Below, one piece after another: positions 7,132 through 16,424 of a stretch of 34,855 bases of DNA. The stretch lies in the NCBI GenBank assembly GCA_009784515.1, contig WRBN01000009.1, forward strand, positions 1 through 34,855, read 5' to 3'. Both the position numbers and the translations under genes were made by a program. The notes under the pieces were generated by a model. It was given only the letters and a program-made list of their open reading frames with translations, was not told the DNA's origin and searched no databases. The DNA comes from Spirochaetaceae bacterium. GTDB taxonomy: Bacteria > Spirochaetota > Spirochaetia > WRBN01. Each line of letters begins with the position of its first letter. Positions within the stretch are counted from its first letter, which is position 1.

Positions 7132-7160
7132 ACTTTAACATAATTAATAAGATGTTACAA
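7132..7160 (-). promoter_or_regulatory. manA promoter, probably leaderless
   Basis: On the minus strand TTGTAA (7155-7160), 17-bp spacer, TAAAGT (7132-7137) with an extended TGT before it, then 7 nt and the manA ATG. The TAAAGT hexamer is the same -10 as in the outward promoter at 41-69. Confidence 0.55.
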
Positions 7161-7210
7161 CGCTAAATTAACGGTGGGTAGTCTTTATCCTCTAAAAGCC
7201 ACGCTTTAAA

Positions 7211-7705
7211 TTACCTATCCCAATTTAGCTTTTTAGGTAAATGGCAATAAGGTTCTTCACCATTTTTAACATAATAATTTTGGTGATAATCTTCGGCTTT
7301 ATAAAAATTACTAAACGGCTCTAGTTTAGTGGCTACTTTATAGTTTAGGCTGTTTAAATAGGTTATTAATTGCTCGGCCTTTTCTTGTTCGGCCTTATTT
7401 TGATAAAAAACTACCGAGAGATATTGCGTACCAATATCCGGCCCTTGCCCATCGGTTTGCGTAAAATCGTGCAGCTCGAAGAAAAACTTAAGCGCCTCGC
7501 GGTAACTTAATTTAGCCGGGTCATAAATAACCTCTATCACCTCTTTATGCTCTGTACCGCCGGCTTTAATAAGAGGGTAATGAGCCGTTTCGGCACTGCC
7601 GCCCATATAACCAACGGTGGTAGCTGTTACACCGTTTAATTTATCAAAATAATACTGTACGCCCCAAAAGCAGCCGCAAGCTAAGTAAGCTTTGTGTTGT
7701 TCCAT
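7211..7705 (-). CDS. msrA: Peptide methionine-(S)-S-oxide reductase
   Basis: A 164-aa MsrA. The catalytic motif ACGCFWG is at the N-terminus (GCFWG, with its Cys about residue 12), followed by GYMGGSAETAHY, the HKEVIEVIYDP strand, FFELHDFTQTDGQGPDIGTQY and the C-terminal AEDYHQNYY, all hallmarks of the family. It repairs oxidised methionine in proteins, which suits a cell that meets oxygen now and then. There is no MsrB domain or gene next to it. A GGGAGGAG ribosome site stands before the ATG. A late cysteine (in EEPYCHLP) could serve as a resolving residue. Confidence 0.93.
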   Translation of the reverse strand: MEQHKAYLACGCFWGVQYYFDKLNGVTATTVGYMGGSAETAHYPLIKAGGTEHKEVIEVIYDPAKLSYREALKFFFELHDFTQTDGQGPDIGTQYLSVVFYQNKAEQEKAEQLITYLNSLNYKVATKLEPFSNFYKAEDYHQNYYVKNGEEPYCHLPKKLNWDR

Positions 7706-7857
7706 AAAAACTCCTCCCTTTATTAAGACAAATATTACTATTAAGGCATTTTACAATATTTGGCTTTTTTAGGCTATAATTTTAGCTGCAAAAATTACTC
7801 CCTGCCTAATAATTTTACAATAACGGAAAATTATAAAGGTAATTTACTCTAATTAAC

Positions 7858-9789
7858 TTACATTACCGATAACGGGTCGTTTTCCAACTCGATGTAAACT
7901 CCGCTTGGGCTTTTATGAGTCGCAAAGTAAGCCGCTACGGCTAAATGCAACTGCTTAAAGGCCGTCGTTTTTAAAATTATTTGGTAACGGTAATTAGCAG
8001 CTATTTGTTTAATAGGAGCTTCGGCCGGGCCAAGCAACTCATCGGCCTTCGTTAAGTTACCCTTAAAGTTAGCGGCAAAATCTTCACCGGCTTTAATAGC
8101 CTTAACTTCATCTTTACTTCTAAAAAGTATCTTAATTAACCTACTAAAGGGCGGAAAGCCTGCTTGCTGCCTAATAGTTAGCTCGTGCCGGTAAAAACCT
8201 TCCACATCGTTAGCTAGGGCATAACTTAAAGCGGCATTATGCGGCCTATGGCTTTGCACCAGTACCAATCCTTCTTCACCAAAGCGGCCAACCCGGCCGG
8301 CCACTTGGCTAATTAAACTAAAGGTACGTTCGGCAGCTCTAAAATCGGGCAAACTTAACCCTACATCAGCCATCGGCAGGCCGACTAAACGCAAGTGCGG
8401 AAAGTTAAACCCTTTAGCAATTATTTGGGTACCCAGCAAAATATCGGCCTTGCCTGCACTAAATTCTTTAATGATAGCTTCGGCTTCGCTTTTCTTTTTG
8501 GCTACTTCGCTATCTAAACGCAAAATACGATAACCACTAAATAAGCGGTAAAGCTCTTCTTCTATTTTCTCTACCCCAAAGTTATGATAGCTAGCGCTGG
8601 GCGAGCCGCACTGCGGGCAGGCGGCAGGCGGCGGCACTCCGTACCCGCAATAGTGGCAGCTAAGTTTACCGGCTTTTTTATAATAAGTTAAAGCCACCGA
8701 ACATTGATGGCAGGTAAGCACAAAGCCGCAGTTACAGCTATAGTTATAAGCAAACCCTAATTTATTAAGTAAAATTAAACTTTGTTTGCCTAGCTCTTTA
8801 GTTTTAATTATTTCACCAATTAACTCTTTGCTTAACAAAGATTTTTCGCGCCGCATATCGATAATTTTTAAGGCCGGCAGCTTAGCACCATCTATAACGC
8901 GTTCGTTTAAATTAAACCGGGCAAAATAGCCGCTTTGCATGGCATAATAGGCCTCTAAGCTAGGAGTAGCGCTGCCCATAACTAATTTAGCTCCGCTTTG
9001 GCTGCGCCGCATAGCTACTTGCCGAGCGTGATAACGCGGCGTAGAGGCCGCTTTATACGAGCTATCTTGCTCTTCATCAATAATAATGAGGCCTAAATTA
9101 ACTAAAGGGGCAAAAACAGCGCTGCGTGTGCCTACGGCCAGCTTAATCTGGCCGGCTTGCATAGCCCGCCAATCTTTTAAACGTTTGTTGGGGCTTTGTT
9201 TACTATTAATAAGAGCAATATCGCCAAAACGTCCTTTAATACGGTTAATCATTTGGCGGGAAAGAGCTATCTCTGGGACTAAATAGATGGCGCTTTGGCC
9301 TAAAGCTAAACTTTCTTCGATAAGTTTAAAAAATACCTCCGTTTTGCCACTGCCCGTTACGCCCAATAAATAATTATTTTTAGCACTACCGTTTAAAATA
9401 TTTTGGACTGCTAACTGCTGATGAATTGTTAAATATTTATCTTCGCTAACTTCATTCGAGGTAATAACCATCCGTTCTTTATCGCTATGGCTGCTGGGGA
9501 TAATGGCAAAAAGCACTTCACCTAAGCTGGCAAAACTATAGCCGGCCAACCATTCGGCCAAGCTCATAAGCTCTTCGGTTAATAATGGCTGGTCATCTAT
9601 TATTTTATTAATGGGTTTTACTTCGTAATCGGCCGGCTTAGCTGCATTAATGGCTACCACAATAGCGGTAAGGGTGCGGCTGCCAAAGCTTACCTCGACT
9701 CTGCACCCTCGCTGCACCATATAACCGTCCGGCACACTATAAGTAAAACTTTGTTTTAAAGGCGATTTTACAACAACTTCGATATACAT
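7858..9789 (-). CDS. priA: Primosomal protein N' (replication restart helicase)
   Basis: About 643 aa from the ATG at 9787-9789; the in-frame TTG at 9822 adds 11 residues not seen in the family, so I prefer MYIEVVV as the start. Order: N-terminal 3'-DNA-end binding domain, Walker A GVTGSGKTE, DEEQDSSYK box, a zinc-binding insert with paired Cys (CNCGFVLTCHQC and CHYCGYG...CPQCG), then helicase domain 2 with GTQIIAKGFNFP and QVAGRVGR. It reloads the replicative helicase at stalled forks. It lies 48 bp downstream of the transporter ATPase gene and may be read from the same transcript. Confidence 0.92.
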   Translation of the reverse strand: MYIEVVVKSPLKQSFTYSVPDGYMVQRGCRVEVSFGSRTLTAIVVAINAAKPADYEVKPINKIIDDQPLLTEELMSLAEWLAGYSFASLGEVLFAIIPSSHSDKERMVITSNEVSEDKYLTIHQQLAVQNILNGSAKNNYLLGVTGSGKTEVFFKLIEESLALGQSAIYLVPEIALSRQMINRIKGRFGDIALINSKQSPNKRLKDWRAMQAGQIKLAVGTRSAVFAPLVNLGLIIIDEEQDSSYKAASTPRYHARQVAMRRSQSGAKLVMGSATPSLEAYYAMQSGYFARFNLNERVIDGAKLPALKIIDMRREKSLLSKELIGEIIKTKELGKQSLILLNKLGFAYNYSCNCGFVLTCHQCSVALTYYKKAGKLSCHYCGYGVPPPAACPQCGSPSASYHNFGVEKIEEELYRLFSGYRILRLDSEVAKKKSEAEAIIKEFSAGKADILLGTQIIAKGFNFPHLRLVGLPMADVGLSLPDFRAAERTFSLISQVAGRVGRFGEEGLVLVQSHRPHNAALSYALANDVEGFYRHELTIRQQAGFPPFSRLIKILFRSKDEVKAIKAGEDFAANFKGNLTKADELLGPAEAPIKQIAANYRYQIILKTTAFKQLHLAVAAYFATHKSPSGVYIELENDPLSVM

Positions 9790-9837
9790 TTTACCATTAC
9801 CATCGGGTAGATAAAGAGACAAACTTAAAGGTTATTC

Positions 9838-11235
9838 TTAGCTTGTTACCAGCGTGCTCTCTACCGTAGTTAAAACACCGTCTTGTAAGAGCAACAAGCG
9901 GCTGGCCATTAAAGCGGCCGATTCGGTATCGTGAGTAATAAATAAAAAACTTAAACCATAGCTATCTTTTAAATTATTTAATAAATTGATAATATTTATT
10001 TTACTTAAGCTGTCTAGGCTGCTGGTTACTTCATCACAAATAATTAAGCCGGCTTTTAAAAGCAAGGCCCTAATAATAGCCATTCGCTGCCGCTCCCCGC
10101 CCGAAAGCTGATAAGCTTTGCGGCCAAGCAATTCTTCGGGTAAACCGCATTGGTGGCAAAGCTCGGCTATCTTTAACTTTAGCTCGGCTTTACTATACAG
10201 TTTGTGAGCTAAGGCAGCTTCACTTAAATTAAAAAGCATATTTTGATAAGGATTAAAAGCCCGGCTGCTTTCTTGTAAAATTAAAGCCAGCGGGATAACG
10301 GCTTTTTCGTTTATAACAATATGGCCGCTGTCGGCCTTAGTTAGCCCCAAAATAAGACGCGCTAAAGTACTTTTACCGCTGCCGGTTTTGCCTAATAATA
10401 CCACAGTTTCATGCGGGTAAATGGTTAAATTAATATTATTTAATACTTGCTCTTTACCATAACTTTTATTGATGGCCGTTAATTGCAGCAGCGGTTTAGC
10501 TTTGCTATCTATTTGAACCGTTTGTCTTTCCTTATTAATAGGGTAAACTAAGCTCTCTTTATTTATCTCATTAAGTTTACCTTCTTTAAGCTGCATAACC
10601 CTGTCGGCAAATTGCCGCGTTAAAGCTAAATTGTGGCTAACAAAAAGGTGCCCCATTGCCCGCTCGGCCTGTTCATCTTTAATAAACTGCATAATTTGCT
10701 TGGCTGTAGCTTCATCAAGGCTAGCTGTGAGTTCATCACTAATTAACAGTTTGGGGCTATTAAGCAAAGCCATTACCAGCATTAACCGGGCTGCCATACC
10801 ACCGGATAGTTGCTCGGCTCGTTTTTTTAGCACCCCTTTCGGTAACTGAGCCTTAACCAGCAGATAATTTAAACGCTCTTCTTTTACAGCTGCGGGCAGC
10901 TTATGCAACTTAGCAGCCTCGGTAAGTTGGTAACCCAAGCTAAGCACCGGGTTAAAAGCGGCTAAAGGCTGTTGCGGCAAATAAGCTATCTCTTTACCGC
11001 GTACAGCTTGTAACTGCTTGCTGCTCATAGATAATAAGTTTTGGCCATTAAAGAAAATGCTGCCGCTTATTTTTAAGTTAGCGGCTACCATTAAAGCCCT
11101 TAATAACGTGCTCTTCCCGCTGCCACTGGTACCTAATAAAGCCATAGTTTGGCCGGCTTTTAAATTAAAGCCGACTTCATCAATAATAGTGTTGTTATTT
11201 ATAGCTACTTTAAGATGATTAACGGCTAACAGCAT
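9838..11235 (-). CDS. Fused double ATPase of a peptide/nickel-type ABC transporter
   Basis: A 465-aa protein made of two complete ABC domains joined in one chain, equivalent to DppD plus DppF. First half: Walker A GTSGSGKST, signature LSGGM, Walker B LLISDE. Second half: Walker A GKTGSGKST, signature LSGGERQR, Walker B LIICDEVTSSLD and the H-loop FITHD. Each half is short (about 230 aa) and lacks the C-terminal oligopeptide-family extension. It sits directly after the permease gene (no gap), forming a permease-permease-ATPase operon. The substrate cannot be told: peptides, nickel or a glutathione-like compound are all possible. Confidence 0.88.
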   Translation of the reverse strand: MLLAVNHLKVAINNNTIIDEVGFNLKAGQTMALLGTSGSGKSTLLRALMVAANLKISGSIFFNGQNLLSMSSKQLQAVRGKEIAYLPQQPLAAFNPVLSLGYQLTEAAKLHKLPAAVKEERLNYLLVKAQLPKGVLKKRAEQLSGGMAARLMLVMALLNSPKLLISDELTASLDEATAKQIMQFIKDEQAERAMGHLFVSHNLALTRQFADRVMQLKEGKLNEINKESLVYPINKERQTVQIDSKAKPLLQLTAINKSYGKEQVLNNINLTIYPHETVVLLGKTGSGKSTLARLILGLTKADSGHIVINEKAVIPLALILQESSRAFNPYQNMLFNLSEAALAHKLYSKAELKLKIAELCHQCGLPEELLGRKAYQLSGGERQRMAIIRALLLKAGLIICDEVTSSLDSLSKINIINLLNNLKDSYGLSFLFITHDTESAALMASRLLLLQDGVLTTVESTLVTS

Positions 11236-12114
11236 TTATTTCTTATTCCTTAAAGTGCGGGCGCTTTCAGCGATTAAATTTACAGCCAGCAGGGCAACTA
11301 TCAGTAAGATGGCGCTACTTAACCACATATAATATTGGTTGGTAAGCACATCAAAACTGCGGCCGGCAGCCAGTAATGTTCCCCAAGAGAGCAAAGGTTC
11401 GGTAAAACCTAACCCTAAAAAAGAAAGCGTAGCCTCGCTAGTTAAGGCACGGCCAAAATTAACGGCGCTATTAATGGCCAGCTGCGGTAAAATAGCCGGC
11501 AAAGCATAATATTTTATTTTATGAGCCAAGTTTAATTGCATAGCGGTGGCTATTAATAAGTAATCTTCATTTTTTAAATGCAAAATATTACCGCGCATTA
11601 ATCTGGCGGTACTGGGCCAGCTAAGCAGAGCAATTAATAGCACAATAAATAATGTTTTACTCCCCGCATCAAGCTGAAAAGCTAAAAAAGCCATTAAAAT
11701 AATGGCCAGCGGGATAAAAGGTAAGCTGCTTATCAGCTCGGCCAGCCGCATAAGTATTTTATCCGCCTTACCGCCCAATAAGGCGGCGCTTAGGCCCACA
11801 ATTAACCCCAGCAAAGTGGTTAATAAGGCCGAAAATAAAGCAACAGATAAACTTAACCGCCCCGCTAAAAAAAGGCGGGTAAGATAGTCGCGCCCTAAAC
11901 GGTCGGTGCCTAGCGGGTGCTGCCAGCTGGGGTGCAAACTCAACTTTTCTACATTAATGCTATGGGCGCTGTAGGGTGATAAAGCCGGCAGCAAAATAAC
12001 CAGCAAAGTTATTAAAATTATTAATATTAAGCCTATCTTTAATTTAATATTTGCCATAGTTTTAGCCGGATACAGTATAGAGCTTTTTTGCCTAATAGGC
12101 AATCCTTTTATCAA
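11236..12114 (-). CDS. ABC transporter permease, DppC/NikC type
   Basis: Up to 292 aa. The start is unsure: reading from TTG at 12114 overlaps the upstream permease by 23 nt, while the ATG at 12057 (MANIKLKIGL) gives a shorter protein with the usual first membrane helix. Family marks: HPLGTDRLGRDYLTRLF after helix 1, a run of further membrane helices, and the EAA-loop region with SEATLSFLGLGFTEPLLSWGTLL. It forms the inner-membrane channel with the 12092-13000 product. No substrate-binding protein gene is adjacent. Confidence 0.85.
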   Translation of the reverse strand: MIKGLPIRQKSSILYPAKTMANIKLKIGLILIILITLLVILLPALSPYSAHSINVEKLSLHPSWQHPLGTDRLGRDYLTRLFLAGRLSLSVALFSALLTTLLGLIVGLSAALLGGKADKILMRLAELISSLPFIPLAIILMAFLAFQLDAGSKTLFIVLLIALLSWPSTARLMRGNILHLKNEDYLLIATAMQLNLAHKIKYYALPAILPQLAINSAVNFGRALTSEATLSFLGLGFTEPLLSWGTLLAAGRSFDVLTNQYYMWLSSAILLIVALLAVNLIAESARTLRNKK

Positions 12115-13000
12115 TTAAAGCCGCCAGCAAATCGCCTATGATACTGGCCAATAACAAAACACCGGCGAAAATGGCAGCTAAAAAAAGTACCAGCGCACTA
12201 TCGCGGCCAATAACGGCCTCGTAAAACAACCGGCCTAAGCCCGGCAAACCAAAGATAGTTTCCAGCACCAAACTGCCGCTGAGTAAACTGGGCAAATTAA
12301 GCATAAACAGCTGGATAAAAGCCGCACTAAGCGGGGCTAAACTATGGATAAATATGGCTGTAGTGCCGCCGCCTTTAAAATGAACCATTTCGCTATAAGG
12401 CTGCCTAAAAACGGTAATATAATGTTCCTTTAGATAGCGGCTAAATAAACTTAAGTACCTTATAAATATAATAAAAGCCGGTAAAATAAGGCTGGGCCAA
12501 ATACTTTGGTTAAAAGCCGCCGCTACGCTGTAAAGAGGAAAGAGCGGCCATCTAAAAACGAACAAATATTGTAAAGCTAAAGCTAATATCATTACCGGGA
12601 TACCGGCAATAAGCAGCATTAATAAACTTAACACCTTTTGCTGGGGCTTGTTTAAATTATAGCCTTGATAAGCCGCTAAGAAAATGGCCAATAAAAACGC
12701 CAAGAAGAACGGCAAACTTTGTAAGACCAAAGAAAGCCTTAAAAACGGCCCGATAATGGCGCTAATAGGCTGATGATAAAGATAACTAAAGCCAAAGTTA
12801 CCGCTTAACAAAGCCGTTAGCCAGCTTAAGTAACTTTGTCCAAAAGAGCGGTTTAGTCCAAGTAAATTACGGCTGTCTTCGTCATAAAAAGCCGTTAAAG
12901 CATCGCCCGGCATAAGCCACATTAAATAAAAAATGATTAAAGAGATAGCAATCAGCATTAAAAAAGCCACTATTAACCTATTAACAATATATTGAACCAC
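12092..13000 (-). CDS. ABC transporter permease, DppB/NikB type
   Basis: A 302-aa inner-membrane permease that starts with GTG. The N-terminus (YIVNRLIVAFLMLIAISL) and the C-terminal LVLETIFGLPGLGRLFYEAVIGRD motif are characteristic of the DppB family; about six membrane helices are present. There is no Shine-Dalgarno site, and a promoter ends exactly six bases before the GTG, so the operon mRNA is probably leaderless. It is the first gene of the operon with the DppC-like permease, the fused ATPase and perhaps priA. Confidence 0.87.
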   Translation of the reverse strand: MVQYIVNRLIVAFLMLIAISLIIFYLMWLMPGDALTAFYDEDSRNLLGLNRSFGQSYLSWLTALLSGNFGFSYLYHQPISAIIGPFLRLSLVLQSLPFFLAFLLAIFLAAYQGYNLNKPQQKVLSLLMLLIAGIPVMILALALQYLFVFRWPLFPLYSVAAAFNQSIWPSLILPAFIIFIRYLSLFSRYLKEHYITVFRQPYSEMVHFKGGGTTAIFIHSLAPLSAAFIQLFMLNLPSLLSGSLVLETIFGLPGLGRLFYEAVIGRDSALVLFLAAIFAGVLLLASIIGDLLAALIDKRIAY

Positions 13001-13006
13001 CTAGTC

Positions 13007-13035
13007 AGTTTAATATTTAATGGCCTTTTTTACAA
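13007..13035 (-). promoter_or_regulatory. Promoter of the ABC transporter operon, probably leaderless
   Basis: On the minus strand TTGTAA (13030-13035), 17-bp spacer, TAAACT (13007-13012), then six bases and the GTG at 13000. The LRR protein gene at 33171 has the same -10 hexamer and the same 6-nt gap to its start codon. Confidence 0.5.
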
Positions 13036-13161
13036 GGCTGCTTAATAGCTTTTATATCAACAAATTTTAATATTTAAATTTTGTAAAATGACAACATAGA
13101 GAAACACGTTAGAAAAAATAGTGTAAAATATAGCTTTAATTTTTGGGGAAGGAGGAGAGAT

Positions 13162-13731
13162 ATGCAAAAAATTTCTCTAATAAGCAAAGAAGAATTTTCT
13201 ACCAGTAATTGGGGTGGGGGGTGTACCACCCAACTTTTTTTATATCCGGCAGAGGCAAGTTATGCTAAGCGTAACTTTCAACTTCGCCTTTCTACCGCAA
13301 CGGTTAACCAAAGCCCCTCAACTTTTACCAGCTTACCCGGCTACCGGCGTATTTTAATGCCGTTAAATGCGCCCTTGAAGTTAGCCTTTACCGGACAAGG
13401 CGAAGCAGAACTTAACCCTTTTGAGGTCGCCAAGTTTGCCGGCGAGTGGCTAACAGTTTCTTACGGCCGGTGTACAGATATTGGCCTTATGTTAGCTGAC
13501 GGCTGGGACGGTAAAATGCAGGCTGTGAGTAAGAGCGGCCAATATCAATTTACAGCTGGGTTTACTGCTTTGTATGCCTTAAATGACGAAGTAAAAGCCT
13601 TTGTGCTGGGTCAAAAATACATTCTTGAGCAAGGCGACCTCCTTTTACTAGAAATAGATAGTTTAGACAACTTTAAGCTTATTATGCCAAAGGAAAACTC
13701 TGTTATACTCGTTCAGATGTTTAAGAAATAA
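13162..13731 (+). CDS. HutD/Ves family protein
   Basis: A 189-aa double-barrel cupin-like protein of the HutD/Ves family. Recognisable: SNWGGGCTTQLFLYP near the start, the FQLRLSTATVNQSPSTF strand pair with the LPGYRRILMPL segment, and GRCTDIGLML later on. HutD proteins are linked to histidine utilisation and Ves to cold stress; the biochemical activity is unsettled. There is no hut gene nearby, so it stands alone here. A very strong AAGGAGGAG site precedes the ATG. Confidence 0.8.
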   Translation: MQKISLISKEEFSTSNWGGGCTTQLFLYPAEASYAKRNFQLRLSTATVNQSPSTFTSLPGYRRILMPLNAPLKLAFTGQGEAELNPFEVAKFAGEWLTVSYGRCTDIGLMLADGWDGKMQAVSKSGQYQFTAGFTALYALNDEVKAFVLGQKYILEQGDLLLLEIDSLDNFKLIMPKENSVILVQMFKK

Positions 13732-13819
13732 CGGCAAAAGGGTAACTATCCAGCATAGGTACTAAAATATGAAATATAGAAAATTTTAGCATAAAAAAAG
13801 ATATTCAAAAAAAACAAGC

Positions 13820-13848
13820 TTGACTAATCTAAGGATTCATGCTAAAAA
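13820..13848 (+). promoter_or_regulatory. Possible promoter of the chemoreceptor gene
   Basis: TTGACT (13820-13825), 17-bp spacer, TAAAAA (13843-13848) preceded by TGC. A second candidate -10, TATAAT at 13872-13877, has no good -35. Either would start the transcript upstream of the ATG at 13938 and argues against the longer reading frame from 13839. Confidence 0.4.
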
Positions 13849-13937
13849 ATATGGCGCTTAAGCATTATAAGTATAATGGTATTAAATGTGTCCTTTTTAA
13901 TAAGGGATTATTTGCTAACAAAAGGAATAAATATATT

Positions 13938-15452
13938 ATGGGTATATATAGTTTAAGGTGGAAATTCTTCTTTTTATTTTTGGCGCTAGGCTCGCTAGTT
14001 TTTGCTATTGCCGCCTTGCCGCTGTTTTTTCAGTATCAACGCTTTGTTAGCGATAGTTATGAAAGCACCTTAACCAATGTGCTTTCATTGGTGTACGATT
14101 TACACCCTATTAACAGCCAAATGGTTAGCCACCTTGAAACCGAAGGTATAGATGACGCCTTTCATAGCGAGCTTATTAAAAGCCTAACCGCTATAGCCGA
14201 TAACTTTGGGCTAGCTTTTATTTACTTGGTACAGCAACAAGGCAGCCACTATTCTTTTTTAACCTCTACTTACATGGCCTATGTGGGCTATGAATGGGAA
14301 AAAACGCCGCCCGAAATTTCGGCTGCCTTTATTACGGGCCAGCCCGTTACCACCGATATGTTTACCGACGAATTTGGCACCTTTGTGGCGGGCTTTTTAC
14401 CCGTTATAGAAAATGGCCGCGTTATTGCCGTTTGGGCCGCCGACTACGATATGACCTATATTAACATTTCACGCGAAAATACGCTGTTTACTCTCTTTGG
14501 CGTGCTGGGTATTTCGGTGGTTATTGCCCTTATCTTTGCCATTTTTTTTACCCGCTATCAGCTGGTGTTGCCCATTCGTAAAATTAACCAAGAGGCCGAT
14601 TTATTAGCCAAAATGGATTTTAGAGAGCCCATTAAACGCACAGGCCGCGATGAAATAGGCGATATTGCTTCAACCCTTAACGTTATGCAAGAGCAATTAG
14701 TTGAGGCCATCACTAAGGTGCAAAGTAGCACCTTAACTATTACCGATGGCATAACTAATATTTATGGCTCTATCGAGCACATCTCGCAAAGCAGCAGTAC
14801 ACAAGCCGCTAGTAGTAAAGAGATAAGTGAAAACATTAAAGAAATGGTAAACACCATCGAAAACAACACCGAAAATGCCGGCAAAACCGAACACATTGCG
14901 CAACAGGCCAGCGCCAATGCCCTACAAGGGGGTAAGGCAGTAAACCAAACCGTAACGGCTATGAAAAGTATTGCCGAAAAAATTATTGTTATTGAAGAAA
15001 TTGCCAGCCAAACCAATTTATTGGCTCTTAACGCCGCCATTGAGGCCGCGCGGGCGGGGGATGCTGGGCGTGGCTTTGCCGTCGTAGCTGGTGAGGTACG
15101 TAAACTAGCCGAGCGCAGCAGTTTAAGCGCTACCGAGATAGCTGCATTAAGCAAAGAAAGCTTACTCATTGCCGAAAACACCGGTACGCTTATTAACGAA
15201 ATTGTGCCGCAAATTCAACAAACGGCTAAGCTTATTCAGGAAATTGCCGTAGCTAGCCGTGGGCAACGGGCAGGCATAACCCAAATAGAGCAAGCCATGC
15301 ACCAGCTAGATAGCTCTACCCATAACAACACCGCCAGCACCGAAGAGTTAGTTAAAGCCATTACTATTCTTAGTAGTTCGGCCACTGTTTTAAGGGAAAC
15401 GGTTTTGCATTTTAAAGTAAGGAGTAAAGATAAATTTATTAGTAAAAACTGA
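13938..15452 (+). CDS. Methyl-accepting chemotaxis protein (transmembrane chemoreceptor)
   Basis: 504 aa from the ATG at 13938, which has AAAGGA 11 nt upstream; the longer frame from 13839 adds 33 residues that overlap the promoter. Order: TM1 (about residues 9-33), a sensor domain of about 170 residues outside the membrane, TM2 ([19 protein letters not shown]), a HAMP linker, then the long coiled-coil signalling domain with the conserved hairpin tip [18 protein letters not shown] and [19 protein letters not shown]. It relays an unknown signal to CheA/CheW. There is no C-terminal pentapeptide for CheR/CheB docking. No ligand can be predicted from the sensor domain. Confidence 0.92.
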   Translation: MGIYSLRWKFFFLFLALGSLVFAIAALPLFFQYQRFVSDSYESTLTNVLSLVYDLHPINSQMVSHLETEGIDDAFHSELIKSLTAIADNFGLAFIYLVQQQGSHYSFLTSTYMAYVGYEWEKTPPEISAAFITGQPVTTDMFTDEFGTFVAGFLPVIENGRVIAVWAADYDMTYINISRENTLFTLFGVLGISVVIALIFAIFFTRYQLVLPIRKINQEADLLAKMDFREPIKRTGRDEIGDIASTLNVMQEQLVEAITKVQSSTLTITDGITNIYGSIEHISQSSSTQAASSKEISENIKEMVNTIENNTENAGKTEHIAQQASANALQGGKAVNQTVTAMKSIAEKIIVIEEIASQTNLLALNAAIEAARAGDAGRGFAVVAGEVRKLAERSSLSATEIAALSKESLLIAENTGTLINEIVPQIQQTAKLIQEIAVASRGQRAGITQIEQAMHQLDSSTHNNTASTEELVKAITILSSSATVLRETVLHFKVRSKDKFISKN

Positions 15453-15470
15453 TAATAAAATTAAGCATAG

Positions 15471-15668
15471 CTATTCCTTTGGTATTAAAGTTTCTTCAGC
15501 TTTTAATTTTACTTTTTTATACCATGCCTGCAAGGCCTTTACTAAAAAAGCCAAAACAATAACACGCAGCGTTATAGTACTAATAACGGGGTTTCCCGTG
15601 GTTAAAAACCCCACCAAGCTATTGGCAAACTCTATTATAAATGTTACAATACCGGTAATATGAAAAAA
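15471..15668 (-). pseudogene. Possible remnant or small membrane protein without a clear start
   Basis: An open stretch of about 65 codons on the minus strand, convergent with the chemoreceptor gene. It reads as a hydrophobic segment (about 20 residues, with ITLRVIVLAFLVKAL) and then a charged tail (WYKKVKLKAEETLIPKE) before TAG. This looks like the C-terminal end of a membrane protein. There is no ATG; only TTG/GTG could start it, without a ribosome site. The stretch also holds the plus-strand promoter of the next gene. I treat it as a decayed gene end, at low confidence. Confidence 0.25.
15622..15650 (+). promoter_or_regulatory. Promoter of the GIN-domain lipoprotein gene, nearly leaderless
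   Basis: TTGGCA (15622-15627), 17-bp spacer, TACAAT (15645-15650), 9 nt, ATG at 15660. Both hexamers match consensus in 5 of 6 positions. The predicted leader is 0-3 nt and there is no Shine-Dalgarno site. Confidence 0.6.
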
Positions 15669-16415
15669 TTAGGTATCTTAGCCATCTTTATAAGTTTATT
15701 ATTTACCTCTTGCCTTAGAGGTAATGGTATTATTATTGCCGAAGAGCGTGCTGTTACCGCTTTCGAGGCTATTCGTATTAACGGTAGTAGCCGGGTGCAG
15801 TTTCACCATAGCCCAAATTATCGAGTGGTGGTTAAGGCCGATTCTAACCTTATCGATAATGTCGAAACCATTATAAGGGGCAATACCTTAGAGATAGGCA
15901 CTAAAAGTGGTTTATATTGGTTTACCGAACTGCTTATAGAGGTTTATGCTCCAACTTTAAGCGGTGTTACCATTTCGGGTTCAGGACGTTTTAACAGCGA
16001 TGATACCATACAGGCTAATAACTTTACAGCTACTATCTCCGGCTCCGGCCGTATGGCTGTTTTAAGTAATAGCTCTAATATTAACATTACTATCTCGGGC
16101 TCAGGCCGTTTGAACGGCAATTTTACCGGTGAAAACCTTACGGCAGCCATCTCCGGCTCCGGTCGTATGACCATTTTAGGTAATAGCCACAATGCCAACA
16201 TTACTATTTCGGGCTCAGGACGCTTTAGTGGTGAAAGCTTTACCATAAATAACTCCGTTATTACTCTGCGCGGCAGCGGGCGGGCGGCGGTTTATGTTGC
16301 CAATAGCTTAAATGCCACCGTAAGCGGCAGTGGCCGGATAGAATATAGCGGCAACCCGCCAAGCGTAACTACTAACATTAGCGGCAGCGGTAGGGTAACG
16401 GCCGCCAGCCACTAA
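15660..16415 (+). CDS. GIN-domain (DUF2807-like) beta-solenoid lipoprotein
   Basis: A 251-aa exported lipoprotein: signal MKKLGILAIFISLLFTSC with Cys18 in a TSC lipobox. Residues 30-100 form the head (AFEAIRINGSSRVQF...VVVKADSNLIDNVET), which matches the putative auto-transporter adhesin head GIN domain (DUF2807). Residues 104-245 are eight turns carrying SGSGR or RGSGR, spaced 18-21 residues apart, as in a right-handed beta-helix. It is probably at the cell surface or in the periplasm. Its role is unknown; adhesion is the guess behind the domain name. It is convergent with the YiaK-like gene, 9 bp away. Confidence 0.85.
   Translation: MKKLGILAIFISLLFTSCLRGNGIIIAEERAVTAFEAIRINGSSRVQFHHSPNYRVVVKADSNLIDNVETIIRGNTLEIGTKSGLYWFTELLIEVYAPTLSGVTISGSGRFNSDDTIQANNFTATISGSGRMAVLSNSSNINITISGSGRLNGNFTGENLTAAISGSGRMTILGNSHNANITISGSGRFSGESFTINNSVITLRGSGRAAVYVANSLNATVSGSGRIEYSGNPPSVTTNISGSGRVTAASH
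15972..16395 (+). repeat. Eight coding repeats with the core SGSGR
   Basis: Repeat cores begin at 15972, 16035, 16092, 16149, 16206, 16266, 16320 and 16377, giving a period of 54-63 bp. At DNA level the first five alternate between TCGGGCTCAGG-like and TCCGGCTCCGG-like versions, so pairs of units look duplicated together; the last three use AGCGGCAGC or CGCGGCAGC. All lie in frame inside the GIN-domain lipoprotein gene. Confidence 0.85.
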
Positions 16416-16424
16416 AGTTTAGAA

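Noticed and set aside
14762-15181. Minus-strand frame of 139 codons opposite the chemoreceptor signalling domain
   Set aside because: Opposite a highly conserved MCP domain; low-complexity Ala/Leu/Ser reading typical of an antisense shadow.
15944-16246. Minus-strand reading frame of 100 codons rich in RPEPEI repeats
   Set aside because: It is the mirror of the SGSGR repeats in the GIN-domain lipoprotein gene; no ribosome site, and the plus-strand frame has a lipobox and a known domain.
15972-16395. CRISPR-like regular repeats
   Set aside because: Units are in frame, vary in length and sequence, and encode turns of a beta-solenoid.
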